Assembly: GCA_963682175.1 (NCBI GenBank)
Contig: OY821772.1
Coordinates: forward strand, 42,306,925 to 42,370,924
Reading direction: 5' to 3'
From: Triglochin maritima
Lineage: Eukaryota; Streptophyta; Magnoliopsida; Alismatales; Juncaginaceae
DNA: 64,000 nt
Shown in pieces: positions 1-11,500 of this stretch (position 1 is the first letter of the stretch; every line of letters starts with the position of its first letter). Under the pieces are notes generated by a model. The model was not told the origin of the DNA. It searched no databases and worked only from the letters and a program-made list of their open reading frames with translations. A program made the translations under genes and the position numbers.

Positions 1-292
1 ATTTTTAAAATTGATTATAAATCGTGATAAAATTAAAATAAATTGAATATTATGTTAATAATGAGTTAAATTAGTTTAGTAAATCGTTTATTGATTATAA
101 ATTGTGATAATTAATAAATAAATCGCTAAATAAATTGATTATTATGTTAGTAATTAGTTGTGTACGATTTTAGTAAAGGATTATTGATTAATTGTGATAA
201 TTGCTAAATAAATCGATTATTAAGTTAATAATTAGTTTAATTATTTTAGTAAATCCATTAATATTTTTTTATTTTTAAAATTGAATTAATAG
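1..292. other. AT-rich non-coding stretch upstream of the PMD pseudogene
   Basis: This is low-complexity AT-rich DNA with loosely repeated phrases such as ttgattataaatcgtgataa and taaataaatcg. No open frame extends through it; an in-frame TAG at 290-292 closes the PMD reading frame on its 5' side. It probably lies inside the MULE, in an intron or promoter of the PMD gene, because no MULE terminal repeat is visible between it and the window start. Confidence 0.5.
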
Positions 293-2330
293 TCATCGGG
301 TTACCCTAGAGGAAAAGGGAAATCAATTCCCTTACACGCGGTACGTAGTATAGCAGACGAGTCAGATCCTCGTCATCCACTTACACATGGTATTTCTGCT
401 TCAGTTAGGAGAGAGAGAGATCTGTTACGTCGTCGTCAGACACCTGGAGATTCTTTCGACGACGATGATGATTCAGATGAGGTGAGGAGTCACGACGAGA
501 GTGACGATGGGGGCCGATACGACTTGGGGCCACAAGAGGAGGCGGTACATCAGTCTGGTCGAGGACGAGGGCGACACGGTGGTCCTTCAGCTGAGTGGAT
601 CATTAGGAAGGATCGAGGTGGCCGGCTTGTGACCGGTGATTCGAGTTCGTGCACTGTAGACGCCCGAGCTCAGAAGAAGAAGAAGAGGGGTGAGGACGAG
701 TCTTGGATCGTCACGGATATTATACCCGGTGGTCCTGTAGATGGCAGCGTCATTCCGAGACACATCTGGGATGGCGAGGAGCGGAAGGTTTTGAAGTGCT
801 ATAATCGGCACAGAGCCTGTACGACATTGCAGGCATGGCGTTCAGTGATGACTGAGGATATGATGGCGACCGTGGTTGACAGTGGATTGGGTCACTTGCC
901 ATACAACATGTTTTCCTGCATCGACATGCCGTTGATTTCGGCATTCGTGGAGCGGTGGCAGCCTGACACCAACACTTTCCACTTGCCGTTCGGAGAGATG
1001 ACGATCATGTTGCATGACGTTTTTCAGATTCTACACATTCCTGTTGAGGGTCTTATGGTGAGCGCGCAGACGCCGACATCTGAACTGAAGTTATATGTAT
1101 CTGAGTTGCTGAGTGTCAGCCTGGAGGGTCCTTGGTGGGATAACTCATTTTAGAGTGGCGGTGGTGTTAGTATCGATGTTGTGGACGAGTGTTGCAGACA
1201 GGGGCGACCACCACGGACTGAGGATACACAGATGACTGCTTACCTCTTCTTATTGCTAGGTTGCGTCTTGTTTGTCGACAAGAGCGGTTCTAGAGTTAGA
1301 CCACGCGACTTATTGGAGGCGAGGGACCCAGATACCATTGGTCAGTACTCATGGGGGTCGGCGACGTTGGCATATCTGTATCGCCAGCTGGGCATATCTA
1401 GTCGTGCTGATTGTGGTCAGATTACGGGTTGTCTTACACTGCTGCAAGCTTGGATATATGAGTATTTTCCTGCTTTCCGCCCACATCGTGAGCGGAAGAT
1501 TGTTGAGCATGGTCATCCTCGTTCGCGTATGTGGGTTGTCCGGGCGGAGGATAAGAGCGAGAGTCGACTTCTTTCTATTCATAGACGGCTAGATCAGATG
1601 ACTGCATCGCAGGTATATAATGTATATATCATTCACGTTTATTTAAATTTAACTTTATTATTATTAACGTATAAACGTTTAGGTGGAGTGGTTACCGTAT
1701 GGCCCCGAGCCTGCTGTAACTGTGCCGATGACTACATTTATGGGCGTTATTCGTTATAGGGATATCACAGAGCCTTATTTACCTGATCGCGTGTTACGTC
1801 AGTTAGGTTACGTTCAGGTGATCCCGGTTGACATCCCGACGCCCGAGCATGCAGTACGGTCTGCGACTGCGACGACGTACGACGTCAGGCACAGCGTTTC
1901 GTTCGTGAAATCGGTTTGGAGGACATTTCCGAGAGTAGGACGACTACACATGGACGATCTGAGTCGTAGCCGCGACCCCTCCACTTGTGCTGCAGATTAT
2001 TTGCAGTGGTTCGGTAGGTGCTCACATCCACTTCTCGTACGCGGTATCATTCCGAGACCGGAGAGACCACTGGATAGGACATGCGCCGATGCGGTAAGTT
2101 TATCTAATTTTATTTTTAATTGTAAAGTATATTTTGTTATTGTACGCTAATTTTTATTTTACATACAGTGGATGAGTAGGGCGATACGGTGTACGCAGCC
2201 GTTCTTGCGACAGAGAGACATCATGCCGACTGAGGAGACGAGACTTGCATGTACAGATTGGGATCGCCTGATCGAGGATTGGAACAGCCAGTTGGGCATT
2301 TCGGACCATGATTCAGATGTTGAGTTGTAG
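293..2330 (+). pseudogene. Plant mobile domain (PMD) gene, MAIN/PP7L-like, carried by a MULE; one in-frame stop
   Basis: The frame is open from 293. It encodes a basic and acidic N-terminal tail containing a DDDDDSDE run, then a plant mobile domain (PMD; MAIN, MAIL1 and the long form of phosphatase 7 are relatives). PMD hallmarks are LGHLPYNMFSCIDMPLISAF, FVERWQPDTNTFHLPFGEMT and LHDVFQILHIPVEG. Exons are about 293-1612, 1683-2093 and 2169-2330. The introns 1613-1682 and 2094-2168 have GT-AG borders and phase 0, and the last exon ends in HDSDVEL and a TAG. The only visible break is a TAG at 1151-1153, after PWWDNSF; the same frame resumes at once and stays open. PMD proteins act in silencing and gene regulation in plants, and transposon-borne copies are known. 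The gene converges on the transposase-OTU gene and probably belongs to the same element. The 5' end is uncertain and may lie off-window. Confidence 0.82.
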
Positions 2331-2616
2331 TTGTCTTGTTTTTACTTTCGTTTTGTTATATGTTGCACTGTTACTACATTTGTTGGTATTTGCTTATGCT
2401 TATTTCTGTACTCTTATTATTTATTTGTGACGAACATATCTTCTACATATTTCTTTGACTATCGTATTTTTTAATATTTATTTTTCACGAAAATATCTTC
2501 AACGTATTTCTTTAGATATCAAATAAAATTTAAATTTAAAATACGGTAAAAGAACAACACGATATAAGTAGAAATACACGATATATTATACATTACAAAA
2601 ACATTACAAATTACAA
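2331..2616. other. Convergent intergenic spacer between PMD and OTU-transposase genes
   Basis: AT-rich 3' flank shared by two convergent transposon genes. It contains a near-direct repeat (ttttcacgaaaatatcttcaacgta-like and gacgaacatatcttctac-like phrases). No open frame was recognised. Confidence 0.5.
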
Positions 2617-4596
2617 TCAAAATGTACCACGTAACCGGTTCCAATACTCAATCCTACTTTGATACTGATCCTCCCATCCAACAACACTCTCATCTCGCAT
2701 TTGATACCATAAGGTCGCTATAGGAGGTACTGGAAAATTATCAACTAATTCCAAACGAATAAAATGTCTGTAACTCCCTAAATGAGCAATGACCAACTCT
2801 CTGACAGGCCTCGTCATGGCAGACGGACTCTCCCAAGGTAGCACAGTAAGACACGGGAACAACGAACCATCCATTCCCATTGAGAAATACATGACTACAC
2901 ACTTGTAAAAATTAGCAATCGGGAACAAGTCGACCCAAACCTCCATATAATGATCCTCGCCACAAGCTCCCCCGCCCCAATCAATTCGTCGACGAGTCTC
3001 TCCCACATTGCCGAAATAGACACTCTCATAAATATGATGTGCACTTATCTCATTAGAAATAGCACGACGGGTGTACGACCAGTTCTCCTGACCACCATGG
3101 AAGACATCGGCAACACATCGAAATCCACAGTTGTCATCAACACGTACGTCATTCCACTTTTCCAGAAATGGTAAAATGATTCCTGACAGTCTATCATTAT
3201 ATGGGAAGTTGTCCACGTCAATCCGTCCGGACACTAGAAGATAGGTAAATAACAATTCATTAAAACAACAAAATTAGGAGATAATATATTCAACCCCATC
3301 TAGATTACTGATATATATTAAATAACATAACAACAAAGATATCGACATACCAGAAGATCTTGTGCCCGTATTCACGGACGATCGAGACGAATTAGACCGA
3401 CGACCCCTGCTCCTACTACTGCCAGACCGACCACGACCTCTCTCAGCATACTCGAAGGCACTCGGGTCCCGACGTGTCGACTTTCCCCAAGGTCGACCTC
3501 GTACCTTAATATTTTCTTCGGGTTCTCCATAGTTCGACTGATCGGGGTGTAACTGTTCGTATAAAATACGAGAGGCACTACGAATTACTGCAGGGTCGCT
3601 CTACAAGATCTCATCCACTAGCTTCCGAAAATGCTCGACGTCTTGTGCTAACTGATCAACAAACTCTGACATCTGGACTCCTTCTCCAATAACAAGTGTT
3701 TTCCAGAATGGATGAATCTACTCTAAATAAATTCCATCACCTGAAGCCAAACACTCGTACATGGTACAAGCACAAGGAATCCCATGTGTTGTCAGGAAAG
3801 CACACCCACAACGATATTCAATTTCATCACTTAAGTCACGCATTCTCTTCAACTCCTGAGTCATTAACGACAAGCAGTGATGCGAAACTCAGCCATTTAT
3901 ATGCTGAAACAAAGGACCTATGTAATGTGCCAAATTTTGACGTCTCGAAAATCTTCAAGAAAGTTCCGAATATTCGTCAGCTGCATTTCAATAAACGAGT
4001 TCACGCGGTCGAAAAGAGTGTCAAGAGCGGCAGTCTTTCCACCCTGCAGTTCGTAGTGTTGCCGAAATGAAAAACTTGATTCGTCCAATTCAACACGAAT
4101 TTTTCCTTATGCATCAACCACGTGTCTTCCACATACTTCGTCAGCACTAGCCAGGAGTTGTAAGAATCTTTCAGATTACGAACTGCTCTATCATAATCCG
4201 TCTGTGAATCAGAAAGCATGACTCTCCTCCACCTTCCACGCCTAAAACTCTCTGCAAGCTGCTTCTCCTTGCCGAATACGTGGTATGCATAGTTGTACAC
4301 GTCTTTGTTGATATGTCAGGTGCATAGTAAATGAGCAGACTCAGGAAAAACCTCTGCCACTGGTCGCATCAGACCCATCTCCCCGTCCGTAATTATTGTT
4401 GTCGAGCTAACAATATCCAATAACAGATCTCGCAACCTCTCCAACACCCACCAGTAACTAGACTCTGTCTCATCCTGCAAAATTGCATATCCGACGAGGA
4501 AATTCATGTTTGTTGGAGTAACCCCAACCATCTCAAACAAAGGCATCTTGTACTTGTTCGTCTTATATGTCGAATCCATACATATTACGAATGGAT

Positions 4597-6716
4597 TGAA
4601 GGGAATGTGTTCTAAAAGTTTTACTTTTAAATGTCAATTATTATGAATTGAATGAGAAATCATTTTGTTCCTTGTTTATGTTATTCGTCTTTTAGAAGTG
4701 TTAAGGAAGAGACTCTTGGTCCTTAACCGTAGAGCTCTAAAAGATATTGGTTTACATAAAACAAAAGATATTCGCAATCATGGTAATTAACATAGAACAT
4801 TAATTACCGAGTTAAGATTGTCGTGTTGGTCATAGATCATTGTAGCTCTACAAGTGAGTGACAACACGGGTATGCAAAAGAGGAAAATATTACTTTTGTA
4901 TACTGAATAGACCTAATAAGTAAAATATTATAGAAATGTGTTTCTGTGTCATTAATATTTTACTGTGTCTTTGGTCCTTTGATATGAGACTTATATCTAA
5001 TCACTTAAGGAATACTTAATTAGATCAGTGTCTTGAACTATCGATCAGTGTAGTGTAAAGGCATTGGTTGGTTAAGTACAACTTTTGTTGGAAAAGATAG
5101 TTAGTCAAAAGATTATCATTGCCCCTCTTAATTGAGTGATGATATTAGTGGGCCTCTTGATAAAGCAAAGTTATAATGTGCACAATGTGATTTGAGTTAA
5201 GTCACATATTTATAACTAGCTTAAAGAGATCAAGAAATGAATACTAATACAAAGATGACACAATACTACTTTGTGTGTATTCTTAATATCATGAGGCAAG
5301 GGACGGACACAAGTGGTGCACTCCATCACTAAGTGGATCGGGTTTTGGTTCGAGTGGAATTAAGACATCTAACTAATTGGGAGCTATAATGTGTAGCTAG
5401 ATACCACTTATAGCTTGTGATATTAAGCTCTTAATATCACTGCCAACTTAGTTTAGATCCTCCCATAGGTCACACCGCAAAAACCGTGAAACAAGAAGCT
5501 TGATTTTTGGTTCATATGATGTGTCGGGTTTCTTATAGAAAATATGACACATGTGGTGAACAAGTAAAATCAATTATGTAATATATAACATAATTAGAGT
5601 CATGATAAATTCATATGAGATGCATATATTATGGGGTGCAATAATTTATTGTTGCATAGGATAATACATTGCATAAGTTGTGAATTTGCTAAAACCCCCT
5701 TAAGTTCAAATTTTGTTGGAAATAAATCCAAAATTTGAAATAGGCAAAATCGGGTAGAAGTTCGGTAATCCGTTATGGTTCGGTCGACCGAAGGATCTAT
5801 GGATCGGTCAACCGAACGTGGAACGGATAATCGTAATTGATTGACCGAACTTGACCAAAGTGCCTGGAACTTTGATACGGTGTACCGAACCAGAAACGGT
5901 CGACCGAACAATGTCAAGTTCCGATATTTTCGGTTAACCGAATAGCACTCGGTCTTGGACGAGAATTAGTCCGATCGGTTAAGGAGAATTTTTCTCCTTA
6001 AGATTCGGTCATCCGTCACGTACTCGGTTAAACGATCGTGACAAATTCGGTTAACCGAGTGGGACTCGGTAAACCGAACAACGGTCGATTTTCTGCCTTT
6101 GATTATTAAGAGATTAATTTGATCGATGTTTGGATTAGCTCCAAATTTGGTCAAACGTTTTGTGGGTGCATATAATGCATTATGGAATTAGTTTGTGAGA
6201 GAAATTGTCATAAAACCGTGGCTTAAGAATAGCCATGATTAAGAGTAAGATTGGAACCTATAAATAGGTCCTTATTCTCCCTAATTGCACACACAATTCA
6301 GAAATTATTTTCTCTCCTAATTCACTACTAAAACCCACGAAAATTCTCTTAGTTTTCTAAGTCTTTGGAAGGAGAAATCTCAGAGGCTAAGGAAGGGGTT
6401 TGTAGCTAGATTCTAAGCTTGTTTGGAGATCGATTGGCTAGCTCCTTTCTCTCCAACCTTGTTTAGGGTTTCGGTGAACACTCGGAGGCATCCGACGCGG
6501 CGAGAAGCATCCCCAACGTCTCCGAATCTTCAAGAAGTTTTTGAGAACTTCTAGGTATGAATTTCGGAGCCCTTGTTTGTTTTAATAGTGTTTTGAAACT
6601 AGATGTTAAAACAAACCGATGCATGCATGAAATAAATCAAAGAAAATTGTAATTGATCCTTATTATACATAAAAATTTCGAAAATATATATGTATAATTA
6701 AACATGAAATCCTACA
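4597..6716 (+). mobile_element. Solo LTR, family 1 copy 1 (2120 bp), inserted in the MULE transposase
   Basis: The element begins TGAAGGGAATGTG and ends GAAATCCTACA, the TG...CA form of an LTR. The flanks are TGGAT (4592-4596) and TGGGT (6717-6721), a 5-bp target duplication with one change. Removing the element restores the transposase frame (RTYP-FVICMDS). There is no internal gag-pol region, so this is a solo LTR left by LTR-LTR recombination. A TATA-like box (cctataaatagg) lies near 6253. From about 5770 to 6090 there are many copies of a CGGTCGACCGAAC or CGGTTAACCGA motif. Overall sequence is very close to copy 2. Confidence 0.9.
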
Positions 6717-7454
6717 TGGGTATGTACGCAACAACTGAACTGAAGTCGGATGTGCCAAAAATGCGTGAGTCAAGACATTAGTTTCTTTATCTGTCACAAT
6801 CAAATGCAAATACTTATGCTGCACTGCCTCCCTGAGAAACTGCTGCGCAGGATTCCTGTCTTTAGATTTCGTCATCCTCATGTACTCTCTGAAGTTATAA
6901 ATGTGTCTTTGATTCGGGTTATAGTCCGGGAATTTCTTCTTTACCACCAACAAAATGTTACGGGGTCTTGCTTGTGCCTCTGTCATATCACGAACAATTT
7001 ACTTTGCCCCAGCACTAAGTCCGTTGACCTGTCAGTGACCCTCTAAATAAACTGTCAATGGGTGGTTGTGCTGCCCATAGATGCTACTAGAAACAATGAC
7101 TCATCCATCACGATCTCGTCGTTCCACCACTTTTACCAAAAACCGACAACCGTAACCTTTTCTTTTCGTATTCTTTCGCAGTGCAATACTCGTATCACGA
7201 GAACTCATCTCACGTCTGCGATCACATCTGAGGTAACAATTCATCCGGTTATCTGCTTTTGGTTTGTATGATGATATAATCAAAAAAAATTCAGCTCCTA
7301 GTGCAACTTGTTTCACTCATTTACAAGCTTCCTCGATTGTTGTAAATATTTCTTTACTGTCAAAAAGCTCACTGTAATCTACTCCATCACCACCGAAATC
7401 TTGCAACGGAACCTGAAAAATTTGAATTTAACAGAAAATTAAAAAAATTAAAAA

Positions 7455-7612
7455 AAACGGGCGTCTGGCTAAGACGCCTCCACCTATGTGGAGGCGTCCA
7501 TCTAAGACGCCTGCACATAGGTGGGGCGTCTGGCTAAACCGCCTCCACCTATGTGGAGGCGACTTATCCAGACGCCTCCACCTGGGTGGAGGCGGCTTAG
7601 CCAGACGCCCGA
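7455..7612. repeat. GC-rich self-complementary tandem repeat in MULE exon 1
   Basis: Four irregular units of about 35-50 bp built from ggaggcgtctggctaagacg and cctccacctatgtggaggcg. Each contains a short hairpin (cctccacctatgtggagg). It sits just downstream of the exon 1 start of the transposase, between FFSRLGRL and the next exon. Open frames on both strands here are products of the repeat. Confidence 0.75.
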
Positions 7613-7784
7613 GTCGGGAAAAAAATTTCGCCCCCGTTACCTCGCCGGATTCAGGTGCTTCGCCAGACATTTTCGTGGTGTTGGTACTAGGAATGTGAGT
7701 AAAACTGAGTCAAACACTTTGTTTAAAGACACGGGACGAAATGGGTATTAATTGATTTGTTAAGAGCAAAAAGGTCATTTTTGG

Positions 7785-7824
7785 AGCGATTTAAGTAGTT
7801 TTCCGGCGACGAATAGTAGTTCCC
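7785..7824. repeat. Right terminal inverted repeat of the MULE
   Basis: The segment gcgatttaagtagttttccg, then gcgacgaatagtagttcc, recurs as the outer end of two other MULE pieces in the window: inverted at 13211-13250, and at about 58048-58082. In the 13.2-kb copy its partner forms the other end of a 488-bp element, which identifies it as terminal. The matching left end is not in the window, so the element should continue beyond position 1. Confidence 0.7.
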
Positions 7825-8539
7825 AGATACTTAACTGCACCCAGGTGTTAGCATACACGCGTCGAGATTCCATAATAGTTGAAACAGAGAAAACTGAGAA
7901 GAGACCGGCCATTTGATTAAAATCCTACTCTTGGTCTTGAGCAGCCCATGACAATTGTCTTCTTGCACTGGTGGGGAAAAGTATAGCCGTCCAATTTGAA
8001 TTCCTCGAACTCGCCTTTTGGATGTGGGTGAGGTTTGGAGTGTGAGTTTTCAAAGAGAGGTGTGTGTGAAACACAAGTTGTTGTTTGTGAGCTCGAGTTT
8101 TGAAGTTGTGGTCCTCCACCATAACACATTTCATTTATTATTTTTGTTGTTTGGGTTCAAAATTAGTAAAATAATCAAATAATTAGTTCACGTTTTGACA
8201 TATAACTTGGTATGACAATATGTTATTCACAAAGCAATGGTGGACAAAAAAATCTTAATGATACTTGCTGCAAAAAAATCTCAACTAAAAAAAATCCAAA
8301 ACTTGCAAACCAAATCATTTACATATTAGTTAACATATTAAACTTGCAAACCAAACAAATATTAATGATACTTGCTGCAACTTCAACATTTTATTCTCAA
8401 ACCAACTGTTGACCAAAATCTCCAACTAAAAAAATCTGAAACTTGCAACGAAACAGAACTTGGATCGGGTGACAACCTTCGCCTAAGCTCACGCCTGGGT
8501 CACACTCTTCTCCGCTAGGACGTGCTCCTAGTTGCTCAT
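7825..8539. other. Intergenic DNA, no recognised gene
   Basis: The segment holds a short - strand open stretch at 7917-8134 (containing FKLDGYTFPHQCKKTIVMGC) that I cannot assign, and A-rich DNA at 8270-8450 in which aatgatacttgctgcaa and aacttgcaaaccaaa each occur twice. Nothing else is supportable. Confidence 0.4.
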
Positions 8540-11500
8540 TGTAGGATTTCGTGTCCCTATGTATGTGTATATTTTTAAAATTTTAATACATGCATACATG
8601 ATCGATTTCATATTTTCAACAATTTCATGTACATCGGTTTATATTTATTCTAATATCATATAATCAATATATATTAAAACAAATATAAGATGATCATACT
8701 CAAAGGTTCTCTAAAACTTTTATGAAGATTCGGAGTTGCGCCGCTCTTCGAAACGCCCGCCGATTCGCCTCCAAGTGTTTACCAAACTCTAAACAAGATT
8801 AGAGAGAAATGAGCTAGCCAATTCAATCTCTAAATCAAGCTTAGAATCGAGCTAATAACTCCTCTAAAGCTCCAAGAGATTTGATCTCCAAAAGCACTAA
8901 ATAATTAAGAGAAATTCGGATGGATTTGTAGAGAGATTAGAGAGAGAGAGAGAGAGAGAGTTTTGCATATATTTTTTAAACAAGTAGGGAGATGAGACCT
9001 ATTTATAGGCTCTCCAAACACCCACATCATGGGCTACACATTAACCCATGATCTCTTATTTTTTCGCCCTTAAACCAATCACAATTTGTCACATAATCAT
9101 CATCAAACACGTTTGACCATAATTGGAATTAATTCAGCTCATGATCAACATTACTCTCTTAATAATTCTAGCAAAAATCGTGTCGAACGGTCGACCGAAA
9201 CACCACTCGGTCGACCGAACAGTTGTGACTGACAAGTTCGGTCAATCGTGAGAATTTTTTTGGTTGAACCACGTCTCACTCCGGTCGATCGTTTAGTTAC
9301 CAAAATTTCTCCTGGTACATTTCGGTCGACCGTTATACCACCAAGATATCTCCTGGAGATTTTCGGTCGACCGTGTTATCCCCAGTCGACCGATTTTATC
9401 AGCAAGACATGTCCTGACAATTTTTTTGGTCGACCCACACGTATCTGATCTCTATCCGGTCGACCGTTCTGAATAACTCGGTCAACCGTTCCCAAAACGG
9501 TCTACTATTTTGTTTCTGATTTTGCATTTGTCAAATTTTAAATTTACTTCCAATAAAATTGATCGTTGGGGTTTTTATTAAATTCATATATCATGTAGTA
9601 TATTATCTTATGTAATGTTAAACTATTACACCCCATAATACATACATCTTATATGAATTTATTCATGATTCTAATTATGTCGATTTTCATGACATATTGA
9701 TTTTATTGATTCACCACAAGTGTCACATTTCACATGACACATCATATGAACTCAAAATCAAGCTTCTTGTTTTCTAGTTTTGTGGTGTTACATATAGGAG
9801 GATCTAAGCTAGATTGACAATGATATTAAACACTTAATACCATAAACTACAAGCAGTATCTAGCTACACATTATAGTTACCTAATTAGCATATATGTCTT
9901 GTTCCACTCGAACTAAACACGATCCATTTAGTGATGTAAGTGCACTACTTGTGTATATCTCTTGCCTCATGATATTAAGAGTATATACAAAGTAGAATTG
10001 TGTCACATTTGTATTATATACTCATTTCTAGATCTCTTAAGCTAATTATAAATATGTAACTTAACTCAAGTCATATTTTGCACATTATAATTTTACTTTA
10101 TCAAATGACCCTCTAATATCATCACTTAATTAAGAGAGGCAATGATAATCTTTTGACTATGTATCTTTTCCATTATAAGTCATGTTCAACAAACTATTAT
10201 CCTTATCACTATACTCATGAAGGGAATGTGTTCTAAAAATTTTACTTTTAAATGTCAATTATTATGAATGAGAAATCATTTTGTTCCTTGTTTATGTTAT
10301 TCGTCTTTTAGAAGTGTTAAGGAAGAAACTCTTGGTCCTTAACCGTAGAGCTCTAAAAGATATTAGTTTACATGAAACAAAAGATATTCGCAATCATGAT
10401 AATAAACATGAGACATTTATTACCGAGTTAAGATTGTCGTGTTGGTCATAGATCATTGTAGCTCTACAAGTGAGTGACAACACGGGTACACGAAAGAGGA
10501 AAATATTACTTTTGTATACTGAATAGACCTAATAAGTGAAACATTATAGAATTGTGTTTTCTGTGTCATTAATGTTTTACTGTGTCTTTGGTCCTTTGAT
10601 ATAATGAGACTTATGTCCGATCACTTAAGAAATGCTTGATTAGACTAGTGTCTTGAGCTATCGATAAGTGTAGTGTAAAGGCATTGATTGGTTAAGTACG
10701 ACTTTTGTTGGAGAAGATAGTTAGTCAAAAGATTATCATTGCCCCTCTTAATTGAGTGATGATATTAGTGGGCCTCTTGATAAAGCAAAGTTATAATGTG
10801 CACAATGTGATTTGAGTTAAGTCACATATTTATAATTAGCTTAAAGAGATCAAGAAATGAATACTAATACAAAGATGACACAATACTACTTTGTGTGTAT
10901 TCTTAATATCATGAGGCAAGGGACGGACACAAGTGGTGCACTCCATCACTAAGTGGATCGGGTTTTGGTTCGAGTGGAATTAAGACATCTAACTAATTGG
11001 GAGCTATAATGTGTAGCTAGATACCGCTTATAGCTTGTGATATTAAGCTCTTAATATCACTGCCAACTTAGTTTAGATCCTCCCATAGGTCACACCACAA
11101 AACTGGGAAACAAGAAATGGGGATTTTGAGTTCATAAGATGTGTCGGGTTTCATGTAGAAAATATGACACATGTGGTGAACAAGCAAAATCAAAATTACG
11201 TTGTGATTAATAACATAATTAGAATCTAAATTAAATTCATATGTGATGTAAATATTATGGGGTGTAATGATTAATCATTACATAGGATAATATGTTACAT
11301 AAGTTGTGAATTTACTACTAATCCTGAAATGTCAAATTTTGTAGGGGTTAAACCGAAATTTGACAAGTCTGCAGAACAGTGCCCAACGGTCGACCTAACA
11401 ACAGTAAACGATCGACCGATCGGTGCACGGTCGACCGGACACGTCTCGACCGATAACAGGGAATTTTCGTCTGTTCGGAACGGTCGACCGAATCTATCGG

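Larger units (their letters stand above)
2617..7670 (-). pseudogene. MULE transposase (FAR1-type N-terminus, SWIM finger) fused to OTU cysteine protease; interrupted by a solo LTR
   Basis: Read on -, the parts run in order. Exon 1 starts at the ATG at 7668-7670 (MSGEAPESGEVTGAKFFSRL). A FAR1/WRKY-GCM1-like zinc segment follows at about 7400-7040 (SELFDSKEIFTTIEEACK; later HNHPLTVYLEGH). Then comes the MULE core: CMDSTYKTNKYKMPLFEMV, IITDGEMGL and NTTNCRVE. A SWIM-like finger (YRCGCAFLTTHGIPCAC, with Cys where His is usual) sits near 3750. Next is an Arg/Ser/Gly-rich linker, a phase-1 intron at 3234-3350 and an OTU domain at 3233-2617. The OTU domain shows DDNCGFRC for the catalytic Cys and GSYRHFIRL for the His. 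The gene is dead: stops occur in the zinc segment, in CTWHI (TGA at 4316-4318), after EIL and elsewhere; there is a frameshift after NTTNCRVE; and LTR 4597-6716 splits codons between RTYP and FVICMDS. The transposase moves the element. The role of the OTU protease (ubiquitin removal in other OTUs) is inferred. Confidence 0.85.

Noticed and set aside
3696..4070. A 124-codon + frame
   Set aside because: It is the shadow of the - strand transposase, which encodes the SWIM finger and adjacent region there.
7428..7751. Overlapping open frames on both strands rich in RLHIGGG/PPPRWRR
   Set aside because: The GC-rich inverted repeat gives open frames in all directions; only the - strand start MSGEAPESGEV is supported, by its conserved copy at 13366.
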